DNA of 64,000 nucleotides from AV69 sp963742315 (lineage in GTDB: Bacteria; Verrucomicrobiota; Verrucomicrobiia; Chthoniobacterales; UBA10450), in NCBI GenBank assembly GCA_963742315.1, contig CAVULE010000003.1, positions 868,001 through 932,000 of the forward strand, read 5' to 3'. The position numbers were made by a program, and so were the translations under genes. This document shows, piece after piece, positions 52,475 to 61,376 of the stretch (the stretch's first letter is position 1; each line of letters starts with the position of its first letter). The notes beneath the pieces are model-generated. The model saw only the letters and a list, made by a program, of their open reading frames with translations, was not told where the DNA came from and made no database searches.

Positions 52475-52981
52475 ATGACGCTGAGCCCCCTGGCAAACGG
52501 TTACATTCTGGGCTGGTCGGTGGCGTGGCCGCCCGGGCCTATTAATGCCGAAATGATTCGGCGCGGTTTGCTGCCGAAGGATCGCGGCGGCGGATTCTGG
52601 TCTGCCTGGCGGATTGGTCTTGGCGCGTGCACCGGCGATTTCATCTGGGCCTTTGGCGTTTCCGTCGGCGCAGGGGCCCTGCTCAACTCGGTCGAGATCC
52701 GGCGCGTGCTAGCGATCGTAAGTCTCGCACTGCTCTTACTTCTAGCGGTTCGTTTCGCCATTGGGGCGTCGAAAATCTATCGCGCCCATCGTAGTGTCGA
52801 GTTTCAAACGCCAAAAAGCGAACGGCGCGACGGTTTCTGGTTTGGTCTTTTTGTGGTGTTGATGAGTCCGGTGGAACGTCGGCTTCTGGCTGGCCGTGAT
52901 CGGCAGCAGGTCGCGACCGAAGCCATCACCGCTGCGGTTATGTTATGGTTCGCCATTCGCCTCCTGCTCCATTTTTCATGA
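52475..52981 (+). pseudogene. LysE/RhtB-family exporter, internally damaged
   Basis: The N-terminal ~125 residues are a normal LysE-type exporter start: GYILGWSVAWPPGPINAEMIRRG then hydrophobic helices. After VVLMSP the frame departs. Removing one G at about 52870 restores WNVGFWLAVIGS, the expected continuation, but roughly 60 residues that should follow are missing. The frame resumes with the terminal helix AITAAVMLWFAIRLLLHF. The product (168 residues) is thus a deletion/frameshift derivative of a ~210-residue amino-acid exporter. Its stop overlaps the queE start (ATGA), so it may still couple translation to queE. Confidence 0.65.
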
Positions 52982-53649
52982 ACCCGATTAGCGAACCACG
53001 GACCGCAACTCTGACGATCAACGAGATCTATCACTCGATTCAGGGTGAGAGCACCTGGGCGGGACTTCCGTGCGTTTTCGTGCGGCTGACCTTCTGCGAC
53101 CTGCGCTGCACTTACTGCGACACCGCCTATGCTTTTTACGAGGGCGAAAAGAAAACGTTGCCCGAGATTACGACCGAAGTTTTGAAATTCGATTGTCCCC
53201 TCGTCGAAATCACCGGCGGGGAGCCGCTATTGCAAAAAAATGTCCTTCCCTTGATGACTGCGCTGGTTGATGCCGGAAAGACGGTGTTGCTGGAAACGAG
53301 TGGGGCACACGATATCGCGAAGGTCGATCGGCGAGTGCATCGCATCATGGATTTGAAAACACCAGGGAGTGGTGAATGCGAACGCAATCTGTGGTCGAAC
53401 ATCAAGCATCTGACCACGCGCGACGAAGTGAAATTCGTCATCGGCTCGCGTGAGGATTACGAATGGTCTCGGGAAAAAATGCGCGAACACAATCTCCCGG
53501 AGCGCTGTCACGCCGTTTTATTTTCACCTATTTTTGGCCGGATCGAGCCACGCCAAATTGTGGAGTGGATGCTGGCCGATAATCTGGCAGCGCGCTTTCA
53601 ACTGCAGATGCACAAATTTATTTGGGCATCCACGACGCGCGGAGTTTGA
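52978..53649 (+). CDS. queE: 7-carboxy-7-deazaguanine synthase
   Basis: The 223-residue radical-SAM enzyme forms the deazapurine ring of queuosine precursors. The CDLRCTYCDT cluster motif (CxxxCxxC), the N-terminal YHSIQGESTWAG, LVEITGGEPLLQ and LETSGAHD fit QueE well. ATG 52978 overlaps the LysE-remnant stop by four bases. No other queuosine gene is in the window. Confidence 0.94.
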   Translation: MNPISEPRTATLTINEIYHSIQGESTWAGLPCVFVRLTFCDLRCTYCDTAYAFYEGEKKTLPEITTEVLKFDCPLVEITGGEPLLQKNVLPLMTALVDAGKTVLLETSGAHDIAKVDRRVHRIMDLKTPGSGECERNLWSNIKHLTTRDEVKFVIGSREDYEWSREKMREHNLPERCHAVLFSPIFGRIEPRQIVEWMLADNLAARFQLQMHKFIWASTTRGV

Positions 53650-53713
53650 AGATTCCTTAGAGCTTGAATTCCTGAGCATTGGGATTTTTGCTGGAGATGG
53701 GAAGTTCAGGACA

Positions 53714-54958
53714 ATGACAGGCGCGCAGCCGAAACTTTGGATTGTCATTTCGCGGCCCGACCGGTTGCCGACAGCGATCGCGGTGGCACAGGCGGTTGGC
53801 GCGCAATTTCCCGGCGGAGTCCATTTGCTGCGCGAGGATTCGAAATGGTGGGATCGTGCGCACTGGCAGCCTTATGCGGGACGATTTGACGAGATTCATC
53901 CTTTCCCGCGCGTGAATACCTGTCGTGGCTTGCGTGATTTGCCACGGCTTTACCGCGAATCCGCCGGACGGCGCGAGGCAATCGCGCAGCTGCCAATCGA
54001 TAAGGAGCGCGATCTCATTGTTTGCGTGGGCGGGATTCTGACCATTTCCAACGCGACGATCTCGGCGCATCCGGAAGCGAAGAAGGTGCTTTGCGTCGCA
54101 GAAAAAGTTTATCGCGATCTCACCCGTATCGGCGAGCGGACACGCTATCGATTTACTACCTCGGGTTGGTTGCAAAACCGCATTGTGGAACCAATGGCGG
54201 GCTTAAACCGAACGCTTCATTTCAAGCCGCGCATTAACCCGGGTGGCGACGGGGTGCGGGTCGAGCGTCTGCAAAAAAATCCGGACTCGCTCTACCATCG
54301 AATTGTAGTGATGAGTAACGGCGGGGCCGAAGCCTCGAACAATCCGAAAATCATTGGCGCCAAATTTCCGAGTGTGGCCGAGCTCCAAAATCTGCCGCAA
54401 GTCAGCGACAAGAACGGCGATCGTTCGAATCGACAGGTGATTTTTTTCGGCACGCCCTTCCTGCTTATCCATAACGTGTCACCTGACGTTTATGTCGAGC
54501 GACTCGATTCATGTCTCGATTATCTGCGGCGGAATTTCAGCGGGCACGCTTTGATTTATCGTCCGCACCCGAACGAGACGAACGAAGCTGATCGACTAAA
54601 ACTCAACGGCTTTCGGATCGAAGAGGATCGCGAAGCCGCTGAGCTTTATTTCTTGAGGAACTATCAAACTATCGCCGCCGTTTTCTCCGTTTCATCGACG
54701 GTATCGCGGACCGCGTTGAACAATGGGATCAATGGCTATGCGATGTATTCCGTCTTTCCGTTCACCACTCAGCAATCAGAATTTTTTGCGGGCGTGATGG
54801 GTGATGTGCCAGCCGAGTTTACTATTAACGATCTCAATTCGCCGCCGGTTCCATATCAACCGATCGCGGCGGGAAGCGGACGCAGCTTTGCGGAAGCGAT
54901 GAAAATCGCGGCGGAAGTGGTAGGGACGCATCTCCGAGGCATCCCAAACATCCCATGA
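53714..54958 (+). CDS. GT-B-like protein, putative glycosyltransferase
   Basis: The 414-residue protein has two Rossmann-like halves. The second ends with ALIYRPHPNE and VFSVSSTVSRTALNNGINGYAM, motifs (HP and Ser/Thr pair) seen in polysialyl- and capsule-type GT-B transferases. The donor and acceptor are unknown, and I do not recognise a close family. ATG 53714 is selected because the frame upstream (to 53450) overlaps queE. The last ~14 residues (EVVGTHLRGIPNIP) are encoded by the REP element at 54919. Its stop overlaps the RAYT ATG as ATGA. Confidence 0.6.
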   Translation: MTGAQPKLWIVISRPDRLPTAIAVAQAVGAQFPGGVHLLREDSKWWDRAHWQPYAGRFDEIHPFPRVNTCRGLRDLPRLYRESAGRREAIAQLPIDKERDLIVCVGGILTISNATISAHPEAKKVLCVAEKVYRDLTRIGERTRYRFTTSGWLQNRIVEPMAGLNRTLHFKPRINPGGDGVRVERLQKNPDSLYHRIVVMSNGGAEASNNPKIIGAKFPSVAELQNLPQVSDKNGDRSNRQVIFFGTPFLLIHNVSPDVYVERLDSCLDYLRRNFSGHALIYRPHPNETNEADRLKLNGFRIEEDREAAELYFLRNYQTIAAVFSVSSTVSRTALNNGINGYAMYSVFPFTTQQSEFFAGVMGDVPAEFTINDLNSPPVPYQPIAAGSGRSFAEAMKIAAEVVGTHLRGIPNIP

Positions 54959-54997
54959 AGACAAATTCGTGGGACGGCTCGGAGAGCCGCCCCTACC
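54919..54997. repeat. REP pair on the 5' side of the RAYT gene
   Basis: It begins GGTAGGGACGC and ends GCCCCTACC. Two hairpins, GGGACGC-…-GCATCCC and GGGACGGCTC-gga-GAGCCGCCCC, lie in inverted orientation, a BIME-like pair with GTAG at both ends. It overlaps the end of the preceding gene and the first ~14 codons of the RAYT gene. Confidence 0.9.
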
Positions 54998-55419
54998 GCG
55001 ATGTGATTGGCCGACGAGCTTTGCCTCATGATCCGCCCCTTTTTGTCGACCCTAGCAAGGAGATTTTTTTCATAACAATCCGCTGCCAGAAACGTGGTGC
55101 AAACCAGCTTTGCTATCCCGAGGTCGCATCACTTCTATTCCAGGCGACGCAATTCTACCAACGCCAGCAGAGATGGTTTGTTCCCGTTCTTCTTTTGATG
55201 CCGGACCATGTTCATTTCCTCGCCAGCTTCTCGATTGATGTGAAGATGACAAATGTTGTTGCCAGTTGGAAGCGCTTCACTTCGAAGCACGCCAAGATTA
55301 ATTGGCAGCGTGACTTTTTCGATCATCGCTTGCGTGGAGACGAAGGTTGCCGGGAGAAAAGCGATTACATTTTGCAAAACCCCGTTCGCGCGGGATTGGT
55401 CGCGAAATACGAAGACTAG
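54955..55419 (+). CDS. REP-associated tyrosine transposase (RAYT)
   Basis: The 154-residue protein is a Y1 single-tyrosine HUH-type nuclease of the TnpA-REP class. MPDHVHFL (about 82-89) holds the His pair that binds metal, WQRDFFDHRLRG (117-128) is a class signature, and Tyr138 in SDYILQNPVRAGLV is the expected nucleophile. These enzymes nick REP hairpins at a GTAG/GGAG tag and are thought to spread them. The first ~25 residues are encoded by the left REP and may not be native. The gene lies precisely between two near-identical REP pairs, so the unit 54919-55522 is a complete element. Confidence 0.93.
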   Translation: MKTNSWDGSESRPYRDVIGRRALPHDPPLFVDPSKEIFFITIRCQKRGANQLCYPEVASLLFQATQFYQRQQRWFVPVLLLMPDHVHFLASFSIDVKMTNVVASWKRFTSKHAKINWQRDFFDHRLRGDEGCREKSDYILQNPVRAGLVAKYED

Positions 55420-55444
55420 CCGTTCGTCCTGTTGCCGGCCGAAA

Positions 55445-55522
55445 GGTAGGGACGCATCTCCGAGGCGTCCCAAACATCCCTTGAAGACAATTCGTGGGAC
55501 GGCTCGGAGAGCCATCCCTACC
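55445..55522. repeat. REP pair on the 3' side of the RAYT gene
   Basis: It matches the 54919-54997 copy at nearly every base in direct orientation, with one base missing and a few substitutions. Hairpin one, GGGACGC-…-GCGTCCC, is perfect here. GTAG is at both ends. The 25 bases between the RAYT stop and this copy hold nothing else. Confidence 0.9.
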
Positions 55523-55531
55523 AATTGAAAG

Positions 55532-56418
55532 CTAATGCTTCGGCGCGCGCACGGTCCCGATCTCAATCGCGAGCTTGCGCTGCTCGACAATCCGGTTCGC
55601 GGTTTCTTCTACCATCTGCTCCAGCAACATCCGCAGATGCGTGTTCTGCCGATAATCAGCCGGTGCGATGTGTTTCACCCGATCGGCATGGGTGGAGAGC
55701 TGGTAGCATTTTTTGAAACCAACACGCGCCGGATCATCGGGATTATAAACCGCAATTGCCTGTCCGCCGTTTTTCTTCATCACGGTAAAGCACGGCACGT
55801 CGGTTGGCCCGTCACCAACGTAAATCATATTCTGGAAAGGAATCGGCCGAATTTCTGGGTCCATGTGATCATTCACGTCCTCCGTCATGTCGAGGAAGCC
55901 TTTATTAATGCGAAAAAGAAACTGCGTCTTTTGGGTGTGACTAATGACGCGCTTCGGGAAAGTAATGCGACCTTCGGGATCAGTGGCGAATTCGCAACCG
56001 AAAATAGCACGCACATAAGGCGCGAGCCTGCTGCCATCGATCAATACCTTCATGCCCGATGAAATGATGTAATGTTCGACAGTGATGCCGTGGGCGGTAT
56101 GCTCGGCAGTCAGCAAACCTTCGCCGCCGCGAAACTCTTCAAACATTTCCGGCAGACCTTTGTAGAAGTTAGATTCGCCCCCAGTTTTTTGAGTTCGTCA
56201 TTGGTCGGCCGATCCATCCCGAGCTGATCGAGCAGGACCTTCATGTAGGCGAGCTCGTTGTCGTAGCCATGGTCGCGCACTAGCTCGGAACAACGCCGCC
56301 AGAAAATCTCGCTGTTAATTCCAAACGCCGGGAACACCACCTCGTCCTGCATGTAGCTCGGACTCAGTGTTTGGTCGTAATCATAGACGATGGCGATGGT
56401 GTTTTGCGGAGCGGACAT
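55532..56418 (-). CDS. HAD-superfamily phosphatase, one-base frameshift
   Basis: The 5' part (from ATG 56418, MSAPQNTIAIVYDYDQTLSP) holds the nucleophile motif DYDQT. The 3' part holds SSGMKVLIDGSRLA (Ser/Thr motif) and YVGDGPTDVPCF (metal motif). They are in different frames. After GANL at about 56170 one base is missing, and repairing it restores NFYKGLPEMFEEF. All motifs of a ~295-residue HAD phosphatase are then in one chain. Its substrate is not predictable. It is preceded by a spacer with TTTAACG-type repeats, and the RAYT element is inserted a few bases past its 3' end. Confidence 0.8.
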
Positions 56419-56489
56419 GGTCGAGGACGTGATTCGCAAATCGTCACATCGTTACATCGAGAATTAGACTAGCAATAACGATTCTCGAT

Positions 56490-57158
56490 TCACGGTTCGC
56501 GGTTCAACGATTTAACGTCTCGCATCTGCGAGATAAAATCATCGAACAACTCATCATAAATCTGTCCCCGTTCGGGATGGTATTGCACTCCGAGAGCGAA
56601 GGGATAGTCGCGCAGTCTTACCTGCTCGATGATGTTATCGGTTGCGCACCAAGACTCCACTTCAAGACCAGCGCCTAGTTTATCGATCGCCTGATGATGC
56701 GAGCTATTCACCTTTTCAAAGCGATGACGCGTGCCGCGATCAGATCGCAACGGTTGGATGTCGTGCGTCTTCTGCTCCGGCAGGTTATGGCCGGCGATGT
56801 CGAGATGAAGGGTACCGCCGAGCGCGACATTGAGAGTTTGCAATCCTTTGCAGATCGCGAAAATGGGAAGCCCGCGTTCGACCGCATGCTTGATGGCGTC
56901 GAGCTCCCAGCGATCCCGATCGGGATTCACATCCTTTTCGATCACCGATGGATCGGGAACGGGCTGATTCAAGAACCCGGGAGCAACATCGGGTCCGCCA
57001 GTTAGCAATAATCCGTGCAATTTTTCGAAGGGAACTTTGCGTTTAGCCGCATTCCGCACTTTCACCTCTGGATAACGCGACAGGAAAGGCGCGAAGTATT
57101 TCTCGTCCGAGCGCCGCATCCAAGTGGCGAGATTACGCATCCCACAAATTGCCGTCAT
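56490..57158 (-). CDS. Class I glutamine amidotransferase-like hydrolase (peptidase C26)
   Basis: The 222-residue protein has the C26/PuuD layout: LLLTGGPDVAPGF, nucleophile loop FAICKGLQTLN (Cys), HDIQPL, SSHHQAID and GVQYHPE (His/Glu). PuuD-type members hydrolyse gamma-glutamyl-GABA in putrescine breakdown. No such genes are adjacent, so the substrate is open. ATG 57158 lies at the edge of an inverted repeat, and ATG 57140 (MRNLATWMRRSDEKYF) is the more conserved start. Confidence 0.88.
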   Translation of the reverse strand: MTAICGMRNLATWMRRSDEKYFAPFLSRYPEVKVRNAAKRKVPFEKLHGLLLTGGPDVAPGFLNQPVPDPSVIEKDVNPDRDRWELDAIKHAVERGLPIFAICKGLQTLNVALGGTLHLDIAGHNLPEQKTHDIQPLRSDRGTRHRFEKVNSSHHQAIDKLGAGLEVESWCATDNIIEQVRLRDYPFALGVQYHPERGQIYDELFDDFISQMRDVKSLNREP

Positions 57159-57262
57159 TCCGAGCGAAAGCCAGCCCTGAGCGAAGTCGAATGGGTCGAG
57201 GAATCCCGCGGCGAAGGCTAAAGGTAACGCGGCGAGATCCCTCGACTTGCGCTCGGGATGAC
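57153..57262. repeat. GTCATTCCGAGCG-type inverted repeat unit
   Basis: GTCATTCCGAGCGAAAG (57153) and CTTGCGCTCGGGATGAC (to 57262) are inverted ends around ~75 bases, longer than the other copies. It lies between the amidotransferase start and the small membrane protein gene. Confidence 0.7.
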
Positions 57263-57266
57263 GGTT

Positions 57267-57413
57267 TTAACGCCCGAGAATGATGAAGATGCCGGCGAGA
57301 AGCGCGATGATTCCTGGAATGACGCCAAAATAAAATCCGAAAACTCCGATGAGGCCTACAAGAATCAAATAGACCGCGAGTAACAGCATTCCGATGTTTT
57401 TGTTGAAGGTCAT
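57267..57413 (-). CDS. 48-residue membrane protein (DUF3096-like)
   Basis: The reading frame from ATG 57413 gives MTFNKNIGMLLLAVYLILVG, then a second hydrophobic run ending GIFIILGR. Two short membrane helices separated by a Phe/Gly turn match small DUF3096-type proteins. The pattern NKNxGMLLLAxYLILVGL recurs in many bacteria. It is easily missed because of its length. Function is unknown. It lies between two repeat units. Confidence 0.75.
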   Translation of the reverse strand: MTFNKNIGMLLLAVYLILVGLIGVFGFYFGVIPGIIALLAGIFIILGR

Positions 57414-57494
57414 GAATTCATGATTTCGGAACAGTGAGCTTTGTCACGCTAAATTGAGCGGCCTCATAATCTGGCTCACTGCGGATTAACAAAT

Positions 57495-57582
57495 GGAGGG
57501 ACGCGCTCCGTCGCGTTCACAATAGAGAAGGACGGCACAGAGACCGTCCCTCCGTCTGCCGCTGAGGACAGCGGCAGCTACA
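57495..57582. repeat. GGAG-type REP pair followed by a CTGCCGC half unit
   Basis: GGAGGGACGCG…GACCGTCCCTCC (57495-57553) is the GGAG-family pair also seen at 18376. Next to it, CTGCCGCTG-aggaC-AGCGGCAGCTACA (57556-57582) is one REP of the family found in ftsK and before dapB, with GTAG on the minus strand. Two families are joined end to end. Confidence 0.75.
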
Positions 57583-57593
57583 ACGATGCGCAT

Positions 57594-59327
57594 TTATAGC
57601 CCCATTAGCTCCCGGACGTATTTCACCGGCGGGCTGCCAAAGGAGATGACGGCGTCGTTGTAGTTCTTGAGGTTGAAGGCTGTGCCATCTCTGGCTTTGG
57701 CGCGATCGCGCAAGTCAAGGTGCTCGGCCACACCGACGAAATAGGTCGATAATTGAGCCGAGCTAAGCCGAGCGCGCTTCCATTTGGCGACGGCTTCGCC
57801 TTCCTGCTGGAAACCTTCTTTCATCATCAGATCCATCGCTTCTTTTTCGCTCATGTTTTTAGCGTGAATCCCCTGATCGATGATGGCGTTGCAAATCACG
57901 CGCAATCGCATTTTCAACTGTTGCATTTTCACTTCTGGCCCGCCATAGCCCAGCTCTGCCATCATTTGTTCGCAATAAACGGCCCAGCCTTCGATGAACG
58001 TTCCACTCCGAAAAACGGCGCGAACCAAGGTGGGCGCGCGAAATTCGTTGGCATGAGCCAGTTGCAAATAATGTCCCGGCATCGCTTCATGCACGGTCAG
58101 GTCGCGGCACATGTAATTGTTGTATTCCCTGAAGAATGATTGTTTGCGCTGAGCGCTCCAATCTTTCGGGGTCGGTTCGACCGCGAAAAATGTTTTGCCA
58201 TTATGCTCCAGCGGCCCCGGAGAATCGCAATAGGCAATCCCCTGCCCGCGCTTGAACTCTGGCATGACGATGACCTCAAGCGGCTTCTCCGGCACCGTAA
58301 CCACGTCGTGCTGTTTGGTGAAGTCGGTCGCTTCCCGCACAATTTTTTGCGCGTAACTGACGATGGTATTGTCGTCGGGATGCTGCTCACCCAACTTGTC
58401 CAGGACGGCAGCCGTGACCTTCTTTTTATCTTCGAACGTGGCTTTGCCCGCATTCGGGAAATACTTCTTGTAAAGTGGGAGCGCGGTTTCGTAGATCGCT
58501 TTTTGCGTTTGCGCCAAATCCGCTTGGGCGCGCTGCATGATCTCTTCCATCGATAGATCGGAAGCCAGAGCAAAGCGCAGTTTTTTGCGGAACTTGTCAG
58601 CGCCGAGGCGAAAATCACCGTCAGAGCGCGGGAGCAAATCTTTTTGCAACCATGTTTTGTAATCTTCCAGTGCCTTGGCCGTTTTTTCTTGAATTGGTCC
58701 GAGATTCTTCGCAGCCTGCGGCGCCTGATTCAGCAAGGGCGAAAGACCTTCCCGCACTAATGAGATTGCACCCTGGGTCTGCTCGATCGCAGTCTCGGTA
58801 TAAATTTTGGGTGAGTGTTTTAAGTTCGCCTTGGCTTGCGCGATAACTGCCGGAATTCCTTCCAGACGTTTCCGCAGATTCGGAATGCGCTGCTCTGCCG
58901 GCGCGAAATCGCGCGCCACTAGCAAATAGATACTATTGGCCAGACTTTGATTGTAAACCAGCGGGTTCCATTCCCATTCCCTTAGTTCTTCGATGTCGAA
59001 AATTTCGTTGTCGACGTTGTCCTTAAGCAAACGGACATCCACCTTGTTTGCGCCGGTCAATTGTGAAAGGTCACTGAATGCTTCAAGTTGCTGCCGCGTC
59101 TGCTGGGCGCGTGCCAGTTCCTGAGCGCGCGCTTCCGCGGAATAATCAGTGAGCTTGTCGTCGAAACGATGTTCGCCCAATTCCGTAGCATATTCGGGAT
59201 TGCTAGTTAGGAATCCCTCGATGTAGTCGTGCGCGATTTGTTGGAATTGATCATCCTGCGGAGTAGCTCGAAGATTCGCAAGCGGCATAACTAACGAGAC
59301 TAATACAAAGAGAACTTTAGTTTTCAT
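57594..59327 (-). CDS. DUF885 family protein, secreted putative metalloprotease
   Basis: The 577-residue protein has a signal peptide (MKTKVLFVLVSLVMPLANLRA) followed by the DUF885 domain. DLTVHEAMPGHYLQLAHANE carries HExxxGH, the zinc-type motif, and a downstream FIEGWAVYCEQMM adds Glu and Tyr. Members are periplasmic or extracellular, with peptidase activity suggested for the family. ATG 59327 is used because the frame upstream to 59666 is antisense repeat sequence without a signal peptide. It is alone on its strand and lies downstream of the POT transporter. Confidence 0.9.
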   Translation of the reverse strand: MKTKVLFVLVSLVMPLANLRATPQDDQFQQIAHDYIEGFLTSNPEYATELGEHRFDDKLTDYSAEARAQELARAQQTRQQLEAFSDLSQLTGANKVDVRLLKDNVDNEIFDIEELREWEWNPLVYNQSLANSIYLLVARDFAPAEQRIPNLRKRLEGIPAVIAQAKANLKHSPKIYTETAIEQTQGAISLVREGLSPLLNQAPQAAKNLGPIQEKTAKALEDYKTWLQKDLLPRSDGDFRLGADKFRKKLRFALASDLSMEEIMQRAQADLAQTQKAIYETALPLYKKYFPNAGKATFEDKKKVTAAVLDKLGEQHPDDNTIVSYAQKIVREATDFTKQHDVVTVPEKPLEVIVMPEFKRGQGIAYCDSPGPLEHNGKTFFAVEPTPKDWSAQRKQSFFREYNNYMCRDLTVHEAMPGHYLQLAHANEFRAPTLVRAVFRSGTFIEGWAVYCEQMMAELGYGGPEVKMQQLKMRLRVICNAIIDQGIHAKNMSEKEAMDLMMKEGFQQEGEAVAKWKRARLSSAQLSTYFVGVAEHLDLRDRAKARDGTAFNLKNYNDAVISFGSPPVKYVRELMGL

Positions 59328-59405
59328 GACCAGTTTTTGCAATTGTGTGACACAGAGTGGCAGCCGCCGCCACAATTGAGGTTCATCTCGAATAAGCGGC
59401 CTTGT

Positions 59406-59491
59406 TGTCATTCCGAGCGCAGTCGAGGAATCTCTAACTTTTTTGGCAGAGGAATAGCAAGAGATGTCTCGACTTTCGCTCGATATGACAA
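59406..59491. repeat. GTCATTCCGAGCG-type inverted repeat unit
   Basis: TGTCATTCCGAGCGCAGTCGAG (59406, cited in part) and CTCGACTTTCGCTCGATATGACA (to 59491) are inverted ends. It lies in the spacer between the POT transporter and DUF885. Nothing else in 59328-59556 is supportable. Confidence 0.7.
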
Positions 59492-59556
59492 AGTGGTTGC
59501 TTCGGCACGCCGGCGAGGATCGGCTCGGTGTCAATCTCATCAAAAGTCTGCTGCTG

Positions 59557-61050
59557 CTACGCCTCCGGCTGGACCACAAATCCAATCGCGGGCTCAGCCG
59601 CAGGAGGAGCATCCGCCTGATCCTGCAAGTAGGTACGGCCTTTGTAAAACGGAGTGACGATGGCAAACAGCACTGCGGTACCCAGCATTACCCAAACGAA
59701 AAACATGAAGTAGCTGGTTCCTTGCAACTTCACCGTGCCATCAGGATTTTGGATCAAAAAATTGACTGCGGCGGTGAACACGTTGCCGAGCGAGACAGCG
59801 AACAAATAGGTGCACATGACCAGCGATTTAAGTTTGACCGGCCCCTGGGTGTAGGAGAACTCGAGGTGCGTCGGTGACACGAGCGTTTCCCCGGCGGTCA
59901 AAATCACGAAAGCCCAAATCTGCCAGATGATGCCCGGTCGCGCACCGGCGTCGATGCGTGTTTGAATCATGGCGACGAGAAAAAACGATGCGGCGGTGAC
60001 AAAGAGGCCGGCACCGATTTTTCGCAGCGGCGTCAAACGAACAACTTTCTCGACCGCCGGATAGAGCCAGTAAGAAAAGAGTGGCAGCATAATCAAAATG
60101 AAAATCGGATTGACCGTCTGAATTTGCGACGACAGCCATTCCGTCCCAAACAGATGCCGATCCATTGACTCGGCCTGAAGGATCCAGGAAGAGAAATTTT
60201 GCTGCCACAACGCCCAAAAAATCGCGACGAATGGAACTGGCATCAGAACGTTGAGGATGGTTTTGCCAGTCTCCCGATTGAAAATTTCACGCGCATAGGT
60301 CCGCAAACCTACTGGAGGAATGTGCACAAATTTCTTGCGGCCCAGCCAAAAGATAACCGTCGCAACTGCCATGAAGATGCCAGGTAGTCCAAAAGCAACA
60401 TCGGGACTGTGCAGTCGCGGGCTCACCAAAAAATCTGCTACCGAAACCGGCAACAAATTTCTGAGCCAATCCCAGATTGAGCCCGGCTCGAGCAGCCAGG
60501 GAATAAGAAGCGTCGAAAAAGCCGACCCGGCGTTGATGGAGAAGTAAAACCAATTAAAAACGCGCGTCAGCAAATGCTTGTTCGATTCGCCAAACTGGTC
60601 GCCGACGTTGGTCGAGACGCACGGTTTGATGCCACCGGCACCTATCGCGATCAAAACCAAACCAATCGCAAGTAAATAGCGCGGCTCGATCGCGTGAGCG
60701 ACGGGCGAACCCATCAACGCGAGGGTAAGATGTCCGAGGCAGTAAACAATCGAGATCCAGAAGACGACCTTAAATTTCCCGAAAACCGCGTCGGCAAGGA
60801 TCGCTCCGAAAATCGGCAAAAAATAAAGTGTGGAAACAAAGGTGTGATACCACGCTTCGGCATTCGCGGGCTGCATCACACTGAGGTGACCCATCTTGTC
60901 CAAAAGATATTTGGTCATGAAGATGGTCAGGATGGAGTTCATCCCGTAGTAAGAGAAACGCTCGGCCGCCTCATTCCCGACGATGTAAGGGACGCCCGGC
61001 GGCATGGTGGCGATTTTGGGCGGCGACGTCAGGTATTCTTCCTTGGCCAT
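59557..61050 (-). CDS. Proton-dependent oligopeptide transporter (POT/PTR2)
   Basis: The 497-residue 12-14-helix carrier has NEAAERFSYYGMNSIL (the POT E-x-x-E-R-F motif that couples protons), GGIKPCVSTNVGDQF and NWFYFSINAGS (family signature). It imports di- and tripeptides. Its upstream partner, 13 bases away on the same strand, is a small lipoprotein. Downstream, 230 bases on, is DUF885, a putative secreted peptidase, so peptide uptake and breakdown may be linked (inference). Confidence 0.92.
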   Translation of the reverse strand: MAKEEYLTSPPKIATMPPGVPYIVGNEAAERFSYYGMNSILTIFMTKYLLDKMGHLSVMQPANAEAWYHTFVSTLYFLPIFGAILADAVFGKFKVVFWISIVYCLGHLTLALMGSPVAHAIEPRYLLAIGLVLIAIGAGGIKPCVSTNVGDQFGESNKHLLTRVFNWFYFSINAGSAFSTLLIPWLLEPGSIWDWLRNLLPVSVADFLVSPRLHSPDVAFGLPGIFMAVATVIFWLGRKKFVHIPPVGLRTYAREIFNRETGKTILNVLMPVPFVAIFWALWQQNFSSWILQAESMDRHLFGTEWLSSQIQTVNPIFILIMLPLFSYWLYPAVEKVVRLTPLRKIGAGLFVTAASFFLVAMIQTRIDAGARPGIIWQIWAFVILTAGETLVSPTHLEFSYTQGPVKLKSLVMCTYLFAVSLGNVFTAAVNFLIQNPDGTVKLQGTSYFMFFVWVMLGTAVLFAIVTPFYKGRTYLQDQADAPPAAEPAIGFVVQPEA

Positions 61051-61062
61051 GATTGCTTTTCG

Positions 61063-61266
61063 CTACGGTCGTTTCTCAGGGAAAAATTTCACCGGCGTTG
61101 CCGTAGCCGACGCTCCCGGTGAAGGACCAAGCTCGGGGTTATTCGGCACTGTCATCAGTTCCCGTTGCACTTCGGGATATTCGCCGAGGTGGTGTTTTTC
61201 GCAGGAAATGGAGAGAAGAAGGGCCGCGCCGATCAAGAAAATGCCTGTCCGTGATGCCGCCCCCAT
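61063..61266 (-). CDS. Small lipoprotein
   Basis: The 67-residue product has a type II signal: MGAASRTGIFLIGAALLLSISC, with the lipobox S-I-S-C at residue 22. The mature ~45 residues are Pro/Ser/Thr-rich and probably unstructured (VPNNPELGPSPGASATATPV). No family is known to me. It precedes the POT transporter by 13 bases on the same strand and may be an accessory to it or an outer-membrane anchor. Confidence 0.75.
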   Translation of the reverse strand: MGAASRTGIFLIGAALLLSISCEKHHLGEYPEVQRELMTVPNNPELGPSPGASATATPVKFFPEKRP

Positions 61267-61376
61267 GAGTAAGGTGCCACACTAACGAGTAATCCCGTTG
61301 TCGCGCAACCAAAACTCACCGGTCCCGTGCTGGGTATTGCATTGAAAGGCGCGCCGGCGGGTTTACTATCGGCAAA

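Noticed and set aside
53450..53713. N-terminal extension of the GT-B-like protein
   Set aside because: It is an overlapping frame within queE, with no similarity to the protein.
59328..59666. N-terminal extension of the DUF885 protein
   Set aside because: It runs through an inverted repeat and the end of the POT gene on the same strand. The signal peptide begins at ATG 59327.
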